A stretch of DNA of 64,000 nt. Source: Parahalioglobus pacificus (GTDB taxonomy: Bacteria; Pseudomonadota; Gammaproteobacteria; Pseudomonadales; Halieaceae). A program made the translations under genes and the position numbers. This document shows positions 51,522-62,143 of the stretch, piece after piece; positions within the stretch are counted from its first letter, which is position 1, and each line of letters opens with the position of its first letter. The notes beneath the pieces are model-generated. The model saw nothing but the letters and a program-made list of their open reading frames with translations. It ran no database searches and was not told the DNA's origin. The stretch lies in assembly GCF_014652275.1 (NCBI RefSeq), contig NZ_BMYM01000001.1, forward strand, positions 1,178,001 through 1,242,000, written 5' to 3'.

Positions 51522-52777
51522 GTGCTGCGCTCGTGCAGCACCGTCGCAGGTGCCAATCTTGCTGCGCGTCGAGCCGGGTACAGGGCTGACAGCAGGCAAA
51601 GAACGAACGACACGACTGCCACCAAGATGACGTCTGAAGGCAAAATCTCTACCGGTATGAAGGACACCGGGTAGACATCCGTGCTCAAGAATTGGATACC
51701 AAGCACGGTCTCCAGCATGTCCACCAGTGAAGGAACTGCGAGACTGAGTAGAACACCAGACAGCGCACCTAAAATCACACCCACAATGCCAATCATGGCA
51801 CCTTGCCAGAGAAATATTTTCGCCACATCGGTAGGCTTGGCCCCCAGCGTTCTGAGAATTGCGATATCACCACGCTTGTCAAACACCACGAGCACCAGCG
51901 ACGACACCACGTTGAATGCGGCAACAGCTATCACTGAGAGCAATAGTATCGTCACCAGGTCGCGGGATAGTTGCACAGCGGCATAGAGATTACCGTGCGT
52001 CATTGTCCAGTTGGTGACGTAGTATTGCGGTGGCAGCGCGGCAGTGAGTTCCCAGCCAACGCGGCTGGCCTCAAACAGGTCGGTAGTAGCGAGTTGAAAA
52101 CCGCTGACTGAATCGCCAAGGCCCGCGAGCTGCGAGGCCATTGCCAGCGGCACAATGGCCGTTACCTGGTCTAGTTCGGTCTGGGTATTCAACAGCCCGT
52201 GGAGCGTCACGGTCTCAAACTTACTGCGCCTGGGCGATGCCGAGCCACCCAACTCGGGCACAACCAGGGTCAGCTTGTCTCCAGGCACGGCCTGCAAGCG
52301 TTCAGCAATGCCCGAGCCGAGAATCAAACCCCGGGGATCATCCGAGAATCGACGCCGGGTTTCCGCGGGTAAGGTCGCCAGCATGGGAGAGTCCGATGCA
52401 GTTGCCCCGCTTGCTTGATAGTCACCCAAGCCGATGCCTCGTGCTGTTTCAATCACAGCACCACGCATAAACAAGGCGTCGAAGGCCGTGAAAGACTGCA
52501 AGGCACTGACCTCGGGATGCTCGAGAATGCTTGCGGCAATCGGGCTATCGGGATCAGCGCCGTCATACGCATGGAGGGTAACGTGTGGCACCAGGGAAAG
52601 AATGCGCTGACGCATTTCCCGGTCGAAGCCATTCATCACGGAAAGCACGGTAATCAGCAGTGCTATTGCCAGAATCAATCCAAGGATCGATAACGACGAC
52701 AGAAACCCGCTGAGCCGCGCACCGCCACCAACAAAGGTGTAGCGCGCTGCAATAGCGATGCGCTCCCCCGCGTTCAC
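51518..52777 (-). CDS. lolE: Lipoprotein-releasing ABC transporter permease LolE
   Basis: 419 residues from GTG. Four membrane helices, with a large periplasmic domain between the first and second: LGLILAIALLITVLSVMNGF at the start and ALSGVLLSLAVPSLVDML, SFVLCLLSALYPARRAARLAP at the end. Extracts mature lipoproteins from the inner membrane for LolA. Called LolE rather than LolC from its place after lolD in the order lolC-lolD-lolE; the two paralogues are similar, so names could be swapped. GTGA overlap with lolD. Confidence 0.9.
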   Translation of the reverse strand: MNAGERIAIAARYTFVGGGARLSGFLSSLSILGLILAIALLITVLSVMNGFDREMRQRILSLVPHVTLHAYDGADPDSPIAASILEHPEVSALQSFTAFDALFMRGAVIETARGIGLGDYQASGATASDSPMLATLPAETRRRFSDDPRGLILGSGIAERLQAVPGDKLTLVVPELGGSASPRRSKFETVTLHGLLNTQTELDQVTAIVPLAMASQLAGLGDSVSGFQLATTDLFEASRVGWELTAALPPQYYVTNWTMTHGNLYAAVQLSRDLVTILLLSVIAVAAFNVVSSLVLVVFDKRGDIAILRTLGAKPTDVAKIFLWQGAMIGIVGVILGALSGVLLSLAVPSLVDMLETVLGIQFLSTDVYPVSFIPVEILPSDVILVAVVSFVLCLLSALYPARRAARLAPATVLHERST

Positions 52778-53457
52778 GCGGCGCTATCCACCAATGTCCC
52801 GCCCGCCAGAGTGAGCACCCGGTGCATGCGAGATGCAATATGCGCATCGTGAGTGACAATAACAAAGCTCGCGTCGGCCTCACCCAGTTCGTCGATCAGC
52901 GCCAACACTTGCCCAGCGGAGTGAGGATCCAGATTGCCAGTTGGTTCGTCCATCAGTACACAAGCGGGCTCGTTCACCAATGCTCGCGCAATCGCCACAC
53001 GCTGACGTTCACCGCCGGACAGCTGACCCGGGCGGTGCTTCATACGATGCGCCAGTCCCACCCGCTGCAACAACAAGGCGGCCTTTTCCTGAGCGCTTTT
53101 TCTCGAAGTGCCGGCAATCAATAACGGCATGGCGACATTTTCAACCGCGTCGAATTCTCCCAGGAGGTGATGAAACTGGTAAACGAAGCCCAACCGCTGG
53201 TTACGCCAGCCACACAGTGCAGCCTCATCCAACTGGTTCAAATCCTGCCCAGAGAGCTCAACTGTGCCCTCAGAAGGCGCGTCCAGACCACCCAACAGAT
53301 TCAGAAGGGTTGATTTGCCGCTACCTGATGCGCCAACAATGGCGATCTTCTCACCCGCGTGCAGACTGAGGTCCAGTCCCTTAAGAACCTGCACCGCATC
53401 CTCACCATCGCTGTAGTGCTTGCCTAACGAGCTGCACCGCAGGACAACTTCACTCAT
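52774..53457 (-). CDS. lolD: Lipoprotein-releasing ABC transporter ATPase LolD
   Basis: 227 residues from ATG 53457 (E. coli 233). Walker A VGASGSGKSTLLN, LolCE-interaction and Q-loop region FVYQFHHLLGEF, signature LSGGERQRVAIARA, Walker B CVLMDEPTGNLD. Powers lipoprotein release. It overlaps lolC by 8 nt and lolE by 4 nt, so all three subunits are coupled. Confidence 0.95.
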   Translation of the reverse strand: MSEVVLRCSSLGKHYSDGEDAVQVLKGLDLSLHAGEKIAIVGASGSGKSTLLNLLGGLDAPSEGTVELSGQDLNQLDEAALCGWRNQRLGFVYQFHHLLGEFDAVENVAMPLLIAGTSRKSAQEKAALLLQRVGLAHRMKHRPGQLSGGERQRVAIARALVNEPACVLMDEPTGNLDPHSAGQVLALIDELGEADASFVIVTHDAHIASRMHRVLTLAGGTLVDSAA

Positions 53458-54700
53458 AGCGTAAAACCTCTGCTGGTGCGACGCGGGCTGCGCGCCATGC
53501 CGGGTAAAGTGTGGCAAGAAACGCTAGGCTCAATGAAGCAATCACAATGATCAGCACATCGGACCACATCAGTACCGACGGCAGCTCGCTGATGAAATAA
53601 ACGCTGGGATCGAATAGCTTCATACCAAGAGCGCTCTCAGTGAAGGCAGTCAGCGGCGCGATATACAGCGCCAGCATCACGCCCAGAACAGCACCCACAC
53701 TGACACCCACCAGAGCAAGTGCCAGACCATGGGCCACAAAAATTGACATAACTCCCGAGGCTCGAGCACCCATGGTGCGCAGCACAGCGATATCACGCCG
53801 TTTCTCGGCGACGGACATAACCAGGGTTGAAACAATGTTAAATGCTGCGACCGCGACAACGCTGAGTAGCAATACACCGACCATGATCTTTTCCATCTTT
53901 ACAGCACGAAACAGCGAGCCCTGGCTCTGACTCCAGTCGAGCGCCACCAGTCCGTCCGGTAGACTTTGCTGAAGTCGCGCGACTATCTCTGGTGCATCAT
54001 CCAGGTTCACCGTTTGCAGCTGAAGTCCGGTCACGCCATCGACAGCTCCCAGCAAACGCTCGCCGGTCTGCAGTGATACGTAGGCCTGCACCGTGTCCGC
54101 CTGGGCGCCAATCTCAAACAACCCAACCACGGTCAAACGCTTTGTCCGCGGGAACACGCCAAGCGGTGTCACAGTGAGTCGCGGTACGGTCACTTCCACC
54201 GTATCTCCGGGCCGAACACCGAGCAGGCGGGCCAAGGAAACACCGAGAGCCACAGAAAAAGGGGTTTGTTCCAGCGCCAAGGCGTCGCCCGCTACTAGCA
54301 CCTCGTTCAGATCCACGATCGCCTGGGAGCGCGCCGGATCAATGGCCGTCAGCTGAGCACCGCGCAGCAGACGGTCGCTGGCAAGTATTGCCTTCTCAGA
54401 AATGTACGGGGCAACAGCTATCACCCCTTCTTGCGCAGCGAGCTGGGCCGCAAGCGGCTCCCACTGCATCAACTGACCCTGCTCAGCGGTGACAGTACCG
54501 TGAGGAACCAGTGTGAGTATGCGCTGTCGCAGCTCACCCGAGAACCCATTCATCACCGACAAAACCGTGATGAGGCTGGCAACGCCCAGCACCATTCCCA
54601 GCATGGATATGAGGGCAATGAGCGCGGTAAAACGGTTTCGCTTGCGACTGAAGCTGTAGCGAAAGCCTATAAAGGCCGCGTAGTTACCGGTGAGGGACAG
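53450..54700 (-). CDS. lolC: Lipoprotein-releasing ABC transporter permease LolC, non-standard start
   Basis: 416 residues if begun at CTG 54700. The coding pattern clearly extends upstream of the first ATG (54604): FIGFRYSFSRKRNRFTALIALIS is typical LolC N-terminus and lines up with the paralogue at 51518. But between the in-frame TAA at the nqrM end and 54604 there is no ATG, GTG or TTG. CTG 54700 has AAGGG six nt upstream and lies 9 nt after the nqrM stop. Starting at 54604 would cut the first helix short. A non-canonical start, or a base error, is likely. The rest has the usual helices and ends YPAWRAARVAPAEVLRYE. Confidence 0.85.
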   Translation of the reverse strand: MSLTGNYAAFIGFRYSFSRKRNRFTALIALISMLGMVLGVASLITVLSVMNGFSGELRQRILTLVPHGTVTAEQGQLMQWEPLAAQLAAQEGVIAVAPYISEKAILASDRLLRGAQLTAIDPARSQAIVDLNEVLVAGDALALEQTPFSVALGVSLARLLGVRPGDTVEVTVPRLTVTPLGVFPRTKRLTVVGLFEIGAQADTVQAYVSLQTGERLLGAVDGVTGLQLQTVNLDDAPEIVARLQQSLPDGLVALDWSQSQGSLFRAVKMEKIMVGVLLLSVVAVAAFNIVSTLVMSVAEKRRDIAVLRTMGARASGVMSIFVAHGLALALVGVSVGAVLGVMLALYIAPLTAFTESALGMKLFDPSVYFISELPSVLMWSDVLIIVIASLSLAFLATLYPAWRAARVAPAEVLRYE

Positions 54701-54709
54701 GGGATGCCC

Positions 54710-54946
54710 TTACTCTTTGTCAGCTTGGTAGTAGAGGTTCGGATTGGCCTTGCCGACTTCTCCTTCGCGTGTCTCTTCATCGCAGCGCTGGGGATCACCG
54801 CCACAGATTTCGCAATTCTGATTGATACCCAGGGCGCCAATACCACCACAGGAACCTTTTATTGGCTCGCGACCCATAATCACGCCAATGGCCATACCCG
54901 CAAAGATCACCGCCATCACCAGAAAGCTCATAATAAACAAGGTCAT
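54710..54946 (-). CDS. nqrM: Na+-NQR maturation factor NqrM
   Basis: 78 residues. One N-terminal membrane helix (LFIMSFLVMAVIFAGMAIGVI), then the conserved cysteine pattern GSCGGIGALG and NCEICGGDPQRC, with an acidic tail. NqrM is needed to assemble Na+-NQR, probably delivering iron to the NqrD/E cysteines. AGGAG lies 6 nt before the ATG. It follows apbE by 11 nt, giving nqrA-F, apbE, nqrM in a row. Confidence 0.93.
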   Translation of the reverse strand: MTLFIMSFLVMAVIFAGMAIGVIMGREPIKGSCGGIGALGINQNCEICGGDPQRCDEETREGEVGKANPNLYYQADKE

Positions 54947-54957
54947 ACCCTGCTCCT

Positions 54958-56010
54958 CTATTGGTCGCCAAGGGGGGCGAGATAGGCGTTAAACGCCTCG
55001 CTGTAACTCGTCACCCATTGGTCATCCTGCTGTTGAATCAAATATACCGCCAAGCCCTGTGCGTTCGCCACGTTCATTGCGTCCGGCATACCCAGTGCCA
55101 ACAACGCCGTGGCCCACCCATCAGCCATCATTGCGCTGCTGTGTATCACGGTTACAGAAGCCAGATCGTGACGCACCGGATAGCCTGTTCGGGGGTCAAT
55201 AGTGTGCGAATACCTGACACCGTCGACCTCGAAGTAGTTGCGGTAATCCCCGGATGTCGCAATCGCACCCTCGTTCATGGAAACAGCAGCAGCCGCTGCC
55301 CGCCGTCCAGCATCCGGCTGCTCAATTGCTAGCCGCCACGCATCACCCCGGGGACTATTACCTGCCACCCGGAGTTCACCACCGATTTCTACCAGGTAGT
55401 TGGACACGCCCGAGGACGCAATAGTTTCCGCCAGACGATCGATACCATACCCTTTTGCAATCGAAGATAGGTCGACTTCCCTGGGCTCAGCCTTCACCAA
55501 CTCACCTGCGGCAGTCAGCGAGAGTGCTCCCTGCCCCACCGTCGCTAGCGCTTCCTGAAGCTGCGCATCATCCGGCTTGTCGTGCACCGCTCCGTCCGGG
55601 CCAAACCCCCAAAGGCGCACCAAGGGGCCGACGGTCACGTCATACGCGCCCTTAGAGTGTTCACCAATAGACAAGGCCGCAGCCATCACTGCGGCAAAGC
55701 CCTGCGACACGGCCATAGGTTGATTGGCGCCCAGTGCGTTAAAAGCCGTTATCTCAGCATCAATACGGTAGGTCGACATCGCCGCGTTAACGGCTTCCAG
55801 TTCATCTTCAATCGCCGACTGTAGTTCCCGCGGTGTGGCACTCGCGTCCTCAGGGACGTAGGTCACCTGCCAGGTGGTACCCATGGTCGCACCACTCAGG
55901 GTGACCGGCGCCTGCTCACGGGCACAGCCCGACAGCAGCATGACACCGATGCAGACTGCAAAAAAAAGCCACTCAATTGAGTGGCTTTTGCGTTTATCCA
56001 CCGAAGTCAT
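54958..56010 (-). CDS. apbE: FAD:protein FMN transferase ApbE (lipoprotein)
   Basis: 350 residues from ATG 56010, overlapping the nqrF end by 17 nt; GTG 56001 is an alternative. Lipoprotein signal with KRK, a hydrophobic run ([17 protein letters not shown]) and lipobox Cys. The domain has [44 protein letters not shown] and [10 protein letters not shown]. Covalently attaches FMN to Thr residues of NqrB and NqrC in the periplasm. The codons of the signal peptide coincide with the nqr operon terminator hairpin (55960-55989), so expression may be limited to read-through. Confidence 0.94.
   Translation of the reverse strand: MTSVDKRKSHSIEWLFFAVCIGVMLLSGCAREQAPVTLSGATMGTTWQVTYVPEDASATPRELQSAIEDELEAVNAAMSTYRIDAEITAFNALGANQPMAVSQGFAAVMAAALSIGEHSKGAYDVTVGPLVRLWGFGPDGAVHDKPDDAQLQEALATVGQGALSLTAAGELVKAEPREVDLSSIAKGYGIDRLAETIASSGVSNYLVEIGGELRVAGNSPRGDAWRLAIEQPDAGRRAAAAAVSMNEGAIATSGDYRNYFEVDGVRYSHTIDPRTGYPVRHDLASVTVIHSSAMMADGWATALLALGMPDAMNVANAQGLAVYLIQQQDDQWVTSYSEAFNAYLAPLGDQ
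55960..55989 (-). terminator. Rho-independent terminator at the end of the nqr operon, inside apbE
   Basis: On the minus strand AAAAGCCACTC-AATT-GAGTGGCTTTT forms a perfect 11-bp stem followed by more T residues (eight in all), 5 nt after the nqrF stop. It lies within the first 20 codons of apbE, encoding the lipoprotein signal. Confidence 0.85.
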
Positions 56011-57217
56011 CGAGCAGGATGTTCTCCGGTTCCACACCCAGATCGGTGAGCATCTGGATGACAGCCGCGTTCATCATGGGCGGCCCACACATGTAGTACT
56101 CACAGTCTTCCGGCGCCGGATGGTCCTTCAGATACTCTTCATACAGTACGTTATGAATGAACCCTGTCAGCCCTTCCCAGTTATCCTCAGGCTGGGGGTC
56201 AGACAGGGCCACGTGCCAGTCGAAGTTCTCGTTCTCTGCTGCCAGTTGATCGTACTCATCTTCGTAGAACATCTCGCGCAATGAACGCGCGCCGTACCAG
56301 AAGCTGATCTTACGCTTTGAGTTGATGCGCTTGAGCTGATCAAACAGGTGCGAACGCATGGGCGCCATACCAGCACCACCACCGATGAATACCATTTCCG
56401 CTTCGGTTTCCTTGGCGAAGAACTCACCAAAGGGACCGTAAACCGTCACCTTATCGCCGGGCTTCAGATTAAACACCCAGGACGACATTTCACCGGCAGG
56501 AATTCCTTCACTACCCGGAGGCGGGGTGGCGATACGGATATTGAACTTCACAATACCCTTTTCTTCCGGGTAGTTCGCCATGGAGTAGGCACGGATAACC
56601 GGCTCCTTAACGATGGACTCCATCTTGAAGAATCCAAAGCGCTCCCAGTCACCGCGATACTCTTCTTCGACGTCGAAGTCGGCGTATTTCACGTGATGCG
56701 GTGGGCATTCCAACTGAACGTAACCACCGGCACGGAAGTCCACAGATTCGCCCTCGGGCAGGGCCAGTGTAAGCTCTTTAATGAAGGTCGCTACATTGGG
56801 GTTGGACACCACGGTGCACTCCCACTGCTTCACACCGAAGACTTCTTCGGGCACTTCGATCTTCATATCCTGTTTCACGGCAGTCTGGCAGCTCAGGCGC
56901 CAGCCCTCGTTCGCCTCACGACGGGTGAAATGGGATTCCTCAGTGGGAAGCATAGAGCCACCGCCCTCGGACACCACGCACTTGCACTGTGCGCAGGTAC
57001 CACCGCCACCGCAGGCGGAGGCCAGGAAGATGTTAGATTCCGACAGTGTTTGCAGCAGTTTGCCGCCCGCCGGTACGGTAATCGTTTTTTCACCGTTGAT
57101 CTCGATACTTACGTCACCGCTGCTTACAAGCTTGGTACGGGCGAAGAGAATCACCAATACCAGTGCAAGAACGATGGCGGTAAACATGCCAACGCCAAAA
57201 ACAATCGTCATATCCAT
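55994..57217 (-). CDS. nqrF: Na+-NQR subunit F
   Basis: 407 residues (V. cholerae 408). NADH-oxidising subunit. N-terminal membrane helix ([16 protein letters not shown]), [2Fe-2S] ferredoxin domain with [15 protein letters not shown] and SCQ, FAD domain with [11 protein letters not shown] and NADH site ([14 protein letters not shown]). It ends with the conserved ILLDDFGG. Electrons pass NADH to FAD to 2Fe-2S and on to NqrC/B. Confidence 0.97.
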   Translation of the reverse strand: MDMTIVFGVGMFTAIVLALVLVILFARTKLVSSGDVSIEINGEKTITVPAGGKLLQTLSESNIFLASACGGGGTCAQCKCVVSEGGGSMLPTEESHFTRREANEGWRLSCQTAVKQDMKIEVPEEVFGVKQWECTVVSNPNVATFIKELTLALPEGESVDFRAGGYVQLECPPHHVKYADFDVEEEYRGDWERFGFFKMESIVKEPVIRAYSMANYPEEKGIVKFNIRIATPPPGSEGIPAGEMSSWVFNLKPGDKVTVYGPFGEFFAKETEAEMVFIGGGAGMAPMRSHLFDQLKRINSKRKISFWYGARSLREMFYEDEYDQLAAENENFDWHVALSDPQPEDNWEGLTGFIHNVLYEEYLKDHPAPEDCEYYMCGPPMMNAAVIQMLTDLGVEPENILLDDFGG

Positions 57218-57232
57218 AAGTCAGTGACCCGC

Positions 57233-57841
57233 TTAGATATCAATTCCGCCGAAGGACATGAAGCCCAACGACATCAAACCCACAGTGATAAAGGTAATGC
57301 CCAGGCCCTGCAAGCCATCGGGCACATCGCTGTACTTCATCTTTTCCCGAATGCCAGCCAGGGCGACAATGGCCAGCGCCCAGCCCACGCCGGCGCCGGC
57401 GCCGAACACGGCGCTCTCGGCCAGGTTGAGCTCCCGCTCCACCATCTGCAGCGACGCACCGAGGATGGCGCAGTTCACTGTAATCAGCGGCAGGAACACA
57501 CCCAGCGCGCTGTAGAGCGCAGGCACGTACTTGTCGAGGAACATCTCCAGAATCTGCACCAGGGCCGCGATAACACCAATATACGACAACAGACCCAGGA
57601 AGCTGAGATCCAGATCGGGCAACCCGGCCCAGGCCAACGCGCCATCCGCGAGCAGGTAGTTGTAGATGATGTTGTTAACGGGAACGGTGATCGTCAGTAC
57701 CACAACAACCGCAACGCCCAGACCGAAGGCGGCCTGCACCTTCTTGGACACTGCAAGGAAGGTACACATCCCCAGGAACATGGACAGCGCCATGTTCTCA
57801 ATGAAAATCGACCGGATAAATATGCTCAGGTAGTACTCCAT
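57233..57841 (-). CDS. nqrE: Na+-NQR subunit E
   Basis: 202 residues with six helices. Starts [20 protein letters not shown]; conserved [11 protein letters not shown] and NCAILGASL regions hold the cysteines that bind the intramembrane iron centre together with NqrD. Part of the Na+ path. The start overlaps the nqrD stop by 1 nt. Confidence 0.96.
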   Translation of the reverse strand: MEYYLSIFIRSIFIENMALSMFLGMCTFLAVSKKVQAAFGLGVAVVVVLTITVPVNNIIYNYLLADGALAWAGLPDLDLSFLGLLSYIGVIAALVQILEMFLDKYVPALYSALGVFLPLITVNCAILGASLQMVERELNLAESAVFGAGAGVGWALAIVALAGIREKMKYSDVPDGLQGLGITFITVGLMSLGFMSFGGIDI

Positions 57842-58503
57842 CAGGCACCCTCCTCCGCAGTTTTATGAGGCGCCATCTTGAAGTCAGGGGCTTCAGCCTG
57901 ATCTTTATTGACGCTACGAAGGGCCCAGATGAACAAACCGATAAGGAAGAATGCGCTGGGTGACAGCAGCAACAAACCGTTCGGGTTGTACCAGCCACCC
58001 TCAGTCACCAGCGGCAAGATCTCGAAGCCGAGCAGCTTGCCAGCACCGAACAGTTCACGGCATACGGCAACGAAGATCAGCACCACGGAATATCCCAGAC
58101 CATTGCCGATACCGTCCATGAAGCTTGGCCCCGGTGCATTCTTCATCGCGAATGCTTCTGCGCGGCCCATAACGATACAGTTTGTAATGATCAGGCCAAC
58201 AAACACCGACAACTGCTTGCTGATGTCGTACGCCACCGCCTTCAGCAGTTCATCCACCAGTATCACCAGGGAGGCGATAATGGTCATCTGCACGATGATC
58301 CGGATGCTGCCGGGAATATGATTACGGATCAGCGAGATCGATAGGTTGGAAAACGCACATACCGCTGTCAGCGCTACGCACATCACCAAGGTCACCTTTA
58401 AGGAGGTGGTCACCGCCAGCGCAGAGCAGATACCCAGGATCTGCAGTGCGATGGGGTTGTTCTTGAAAATAGGACCCGTGAGGGTTTCCTTTATGCCTTC
58501 CAT
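57841..58503 (-). CDS. nqrD: Na+-NQR subunit D
   Basis: 220 residues with six helices. [16 protein letters not shown] and [19 protein letters not shown] carry the conserved Cys residues that share iron with NqrE. It starts 2 nt after nqrC. Subunits D and E are inverted homologues within the membrane. Confidence 0.96.
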   Translation of the reverse strand: MEGIKETLTGPIFKNNPIALQILGICSALAVTTSLKVTLVMCVALTAVCAFSNLSISLIRNHIPGSIRIIVQMTIIASLVILVDELLKAVAYDISKQLSVFVGLIITNCIVMGRAEAFAMKNAPGPSFMDGIGNGLGYSVVLIFVAVCRELFGAGKLLGFEILPLVTEGGWYNPNGLLLLSPSAFFLIGLFIWALRSVNKDQAEAPDFKMAPHKTAEEGA

Positions 58504-58505
58504 GA

Positions 58506-59279
58506 TCAGGCGTCCCCCGTCTTCAGATTCTGTAGGAACGGCTCAAAGCCGTTCTCACCCAGCCAATACTGCACCAGGTTGCTGACACCGCGCGTGGTTA
58601 AGGTCGCTCCCGCTAAACCGTCAACCTGATAGCTAGCATCAGCCGCTTGTGGATCTACTGTGCCTTTCAGAACACGCAGCGCCACTTCCCCGTTGTTGTA
58701 GACCTGTTTGCCTGGCCACAGGCTCTTCCAGCGAGGGTTGTCGACCTCACCGCCGAGCCCCGGGGTTTCTTTGTGCTCGTAGAAGCCAAGACCTGCTACC
58801 GTATTCGCATCTGATTCCAGGGCGATAAAGCCGTAGAGCTGGCCCCAGAGGCCGTAGCCGTGAACAGGCAGGATAATCTTATCGATACCCCCATCGGCAG
58901 TAGACGCCAGGTATACCAACGCGTAGTGCTCGCGGCGGATAATCTTGGCGGGGTCATTATCCGAAGGCAGTGCATCGGACATTGAACCATCTTTAGCCGC
59001 GGCGCGCTGGTTGTAACTGGTCGCATCCACATCGGTGCTGAAACGGCCCGTGCGCAGGTCTACTACGCGCGTATCAATTTGCGCGAACTGCTCATCAACA
59101 CTGGCGCCTTCCTGCAACATGCCTGCAGCTGCGAGGATGTTCCGTTTACGGTCCAGCTCCTGGTTGGCCTGCTGCTGCGGTTTCAAAATCACCGCAGCAG
59201 TAGACACGATGACGGAGCACACAATGCATAGCGCAAAGGCGACCGTCAGGATTTTCTTAATACTGTCATTACTAGACAC
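58506..59279 (-). CDS. nqrC: Na+-NQR subunit C
   Basis: 257 residues from GTG 59279, exactly the V. cholerae length; the frame to 59336 would add 19 unrelated residues inside nqrB. One membrane helix (10-32), then a periplasmic domain with covalent FMN on Thr226 in the motif DGLAGATLT. Attachment needs ApbE, encoded downstream. Overlaps nqrB by 8 nt. Confidence 0.96.
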   Translation of the reverse strand: MSSNDSIKKILTVAFALCIVCSVIVSTAAVILKPQQQANQELDRKRNILAAAGMLQEGASVDEQFAQIDTRVVDLRTGRFSTDVDATSYNQRAAAKDGSMSDALPSDNDPAKIIRREHYALVYLASTADGGIDKIILPVHGYGLWGQLYGFIALESDANTVAGLGFYEHKETPGLGGEVDNPRWKSLWPGKQVYNNGEVALRVLKGTVDPQAADASYQVDGLAGATLTTRGVSNLVQYWLGENGFEPFLQNLKTGDA

Positions 59280-60468
59280 GAGCGAGTCTCCGCTTGATGT
59301 TGGCCTGAACCACGAAGTGGTCAAACAACGGTGCAAACAGGTTGGCGAACAGGATGGCGAGCATGATGCCCTCGGGGAAGGCCGGGTTCACCACTCGGAT
59401 CAGCACGGCCATCACACCGATCAAGATGCCGTAGGCCCACTTACCGCCATTGGTCATCGCCGCTGACACAGGGTCTGTGGCCATAAAGATCATGCCGAAG
59501 GCGAAACCACCCGTTACCAGATGCCAATACCAGGGCATGCTGAAGGCCGGGTTGCTGTCTGAGCCAATCAGGTTAAACAGGGAGGACAGCAGCACCATTC
59601 CCAGGAACACACCGCCCACAATCCGCCAGGATGCGATCCGTGTTGCTAGCAACACCGCACCGCCGATGAAAATCGCCAGTGTCGATGTTTCGCCAATGGA
59701 ACCTGGTACCGCGCCTATGAAGGCCTGGGTCCAGCTAAAGGTGGCCTGCAGACCTTCCATGCCCTGAGAGGCAACTACGCTCAGTGCGGTGGCGCCTGTG
59801 TACCCGTCAACAGCGGTCCAGACAGCGTCGCCGGACAACTGCGCCGGGTAGGCAAAATAGAGGAAAGCTCGACCGGTAAGTGCCGGGTTGAGGAAGTTTT
59901 TACCGGTTCCGCCAAACACTTCTTTACCGATCACCACACCAAAGCTAATACCCAGTGCGGCCTGCCACAGCGGCAGATCCGGCGGGCAGGTTAAGGCAAA
60001 GAGAATCGAAGTGACGAAGAAACCTTCGTTAACCTCGTGCCCGCGCTTCATCGCAAACAGGACTTCCCAAAACCCACCTACGATGAACGTCGTGGCGTAG
60101 ATAGGGAGGAAGAACAGCGCGCCAAACCACAGACAATGCCAGACATTACTGGCATCGTACCCACCGAACGCTTCGATCATGGTGCCGCGCCAGCCATCTA
60201 TTCCGCCACCGCTCACGGCCAGAATGTCATTGGCCTGAAAGCCGAGGTTGTACATGCCGTAGAACATGGCAGGGAAAGTCGCCATCCAGACGGTGATCAT
60301 GATGCGTTTCAGGTCTACACCGTCGCGCACGTGTGCGGTAGAACGCGTCACATGATTGGGGGAGTAGAAAATGGTATCTACCGCTTCATACAGAGCGTAC
60401 CAGCTCTGGAAACGTCCACCTTCCTGGAAGTTGTGCTCGATACTGTCGAGGTACTTACGCAATGCCAT
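59272..60468 (-). CDS. nqrB: Na+-NQR subunit B
   Basis: 398 residues, about ten helices. FMN attaches to Thr227 in [25 protein letters not shown] and [14 protein letters not shown] are conserved. Carries riboflavin, the Na+ channel and, with NqrA, the quinone site. Starts 3 nt after nqrA. Confidence 0.96.
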   Translation of the reverse strand: MALRKYLDSIEHNFQEGGRFQSWYALYEAVDTIFYSPNHVTRSTAHVRDGVDLKRIMITVWMATFPAMFYGMYNLGFQANDILAVSGGGIDGWRGTMIEAFGGYDASNVWHCLWFGALFFLPIYATTFIVGGFWEVLFAMKRGHEVNEGFFVTSILFALTCPPDLPLWQAALGISFGVVIGKEVFGGTGKNFLNPALTGRAFLYFAYPAQLSGDAVWTAVDGYTGATALSVVASQGMEGLQATFSWTQAFIGAVPGSIGETSTLAIFIGGAVLLATRIASWRIVGGVFLGMVLLSSLFNLIGSDSNPAFSMPWYWHLVTGGFAFGMIFMATDPVSAAMTNGGKWAYGILIGVMAVLIRVVNPAFPEGIMLAILFANLFAPLFDHFVVQANIKRRLARV

Positions 60469-60471
60469 GTC

Positions 60472-61815
60472 TTAGCCCTCTTTCTCAATGCGGGCCAGAT
60501 TATCGCGGAGGATTGGCCCGTACTCGTATTTGCCGGGGCACACATAGGTGCACAGCGCCAGATCTTCTTCTTCAAGCTCCAAACACCCCAACGCTTGCGC
60601 AGTTTCGGTGTCGCCTACGATCAGGGAACGCAGCAATTGGGTGGGGAGAATATCCAGTGGCATGATGGTTTCGTAGCTACCCACTGGCACCATGGCACGC
60701 TCACTGCCATTGGTGTTGGTTGTCATTGCCAGCGGCTTCTTGCCGAACCAGCTACTCAGGTAAATACCCAGGTTTGAGTGCTTGGAGGCACCGGGTGACA
60801 ACCAGCCCATGAATTCACGATAGCGGCCTTCCAGCAACACCGACACCTGGTTGTGATAACGGCCCAGGTATGCGGTAGGGGCCTGTACGCCGCGCCCGCC
60901 CAGAACCGAGCCGGAGATGATTCTGTTATCACCCTCTTTGACCTCACCGGCACACAGTGCCTGTAGGTCTGCACCAACGCGGGTGCGCAGCAGCCGAGGC
61001 TTCTCCACCTGCGGGCCCGCCAGTGCAATGATTCGATCGGTGTAAAGCTTACCGTCGAGGAACAGACGACCAATGGCAATGACGTCCTGATAGCCAATGG
61101 TCCAAACAACGCGCTGCGTGCTGGCTCCGAACAGGAAGTGAACATGCGTTCCGGGCAAGCCGGCCGGGTGCGGACCTGAGAACTCGGCAGTTTCGATATT
61201 GCCCGACTGGCCCGTGGGGAAGTTCGCAGCCGGTGCGGTGCACAGGAAGACGTTACCGTTGGTTAGCTTGGCCAACAGGTCCTGCCCCAGTGCGAAAGCC
61301 TCGCCTTGCTCGGCAATGGCCAAGGCGGGGTCGGCCGCCAGTGGTTGCGTGTCAATGGCAGTGATAAAAATCGCAGCGGCTTCGGCATCGGCCGCCGGCA
61401 CTTTGCTGAAGGGGCGTGTGCGCAATGCAGTCCACTGACCGCTCTGCACCAGCGTATCCCTGATCGCAGCGGCATCAAGCTGCCTTGCCTGCTCGGCTGA
61501 GTGAGCGCCAAAGTCTTCGGCGTCGTCGCCATCCACTTCAATCACTACCGACTGCAGCACTCGCTTGGCGCCACGGTTGATCGCTGACACCACACCAGAC
61601 GCGGGCGCTGTATAACGAACACCCTCCGTCTTCTTATCGGCGAACAGCAACTGCCCCAGGCGAACCCTGTCGCCTTCGGCCACTGCCATCGTGGGTTTCA
61701 TGCCAATGTAGTCAAAGCCAACCACCGCCACGGTACGGGCGGCTGGAGCTGAGTCAATACGCTGCTCCGGAGCGCCCTGGATAGGGATATCCATGCCCCG
61801 CTTAATTTTGATCAT
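60472..61815 (-). CDS. nqrA: Na+-NQR subunit A
   Basis: 447 residues (V. cholerae 446), soluble cytoplasmic subunit with no membrane helix. Starts [32 protein letters not shown], the Rnf/Nqr-type folds and [18 protein letters not shown] are typical. Binds quinone near NqrB. First gene of the operon. Confidence 0.96.
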   Translation of the reverse strand: MIKIKRGMDIPIQGAPEQRIDSAPAARTVAVVGFDYIGMKPTMAVAEGDRVRLGQLLFADKKTEGVRYTAPASGVVSAINRGAKRVLQSVVIEVDGDDAEDFGAHSAEQARQLDAAAIRDTLVQSGQWTALRTRPFSKVPAADAEAAAIFITAIDTQPLAADPALAIAEQGEAFALGQDLLAKLTNGNVFLCTAPAANFPTGQSGNIETAEFSGPHPAGLPGTHVHFLFGASTQRVVWTIGYQDVIAIGRLFLDGKLYTDRIIALAGPQVEKPRLLRTRVGADLQALCAGEVKEGDNRIISGSVLGGRGVQAPTAYLGRYHNQVSVLLEGRYREFMGWLSPGASKHSNLGIYLSSWFGKKPLAMTTNTNGSERAMVPVGSYETIMPLDILPTQLLRSLIVGDTETAQALGCLELEEEDLALCTYVCPGKYEYGPILRDNLARIEKEG

Positions 61816-61956
61816 ACGATCTGCCTACAGAATATTCGCAAATATGGGTTAACCGTCACGATTTACCGGCGTGGCCGTGGCAAACATAGCCACGTAACCG
61901 GCGCCCCGAGGCAGTCAAGCACGCGCGCGCACTGCCCCCAAATCTCGGCCGCGCGA

Positions 61957-61962
61957 ATTATA
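61957..61962 (-). promoter_or_regulatory. Possible -10 box of the nqr operon
   Basis: Perfect TATAAT on the minus strand, about 140 nt before nqrA. No good -35 at the normal distance, so an activator may be needed, or this is chance. Apart from this, the 328-bp gap (61816-62143) holds only GC-rich sequence and the gap terminator. Confidence 0.35.
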
Positions 61963-62109
61963 CAAGATGTGCACCCGGAAAGGCCACTCCCCTGACACAC
62001 ACAGATCATTGATTTAGAACAGATTTTGCACAGCCGACAGGTTAAACAATGTGCGCAGTTAACCCCGCCGGCGCCGGGACTGAGGATACGCGGGAAAAGC
62101 GAGAGAGGA

Positions 62110-62129
62110 CGGCCGCCGAACGGCGGCCG
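62110..62129 (-). terminator. Hairpin terminator of gap
   Basis: CGGCCGCC-GTTC-GGCGGCCG (minus strand), 14 nt after the gap stop. The following sequence TCCTCTCT is only partly T-rich. Confidence 0.6.
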
Positions 62130-62143
62130 AAGAAGTCGCTGGC

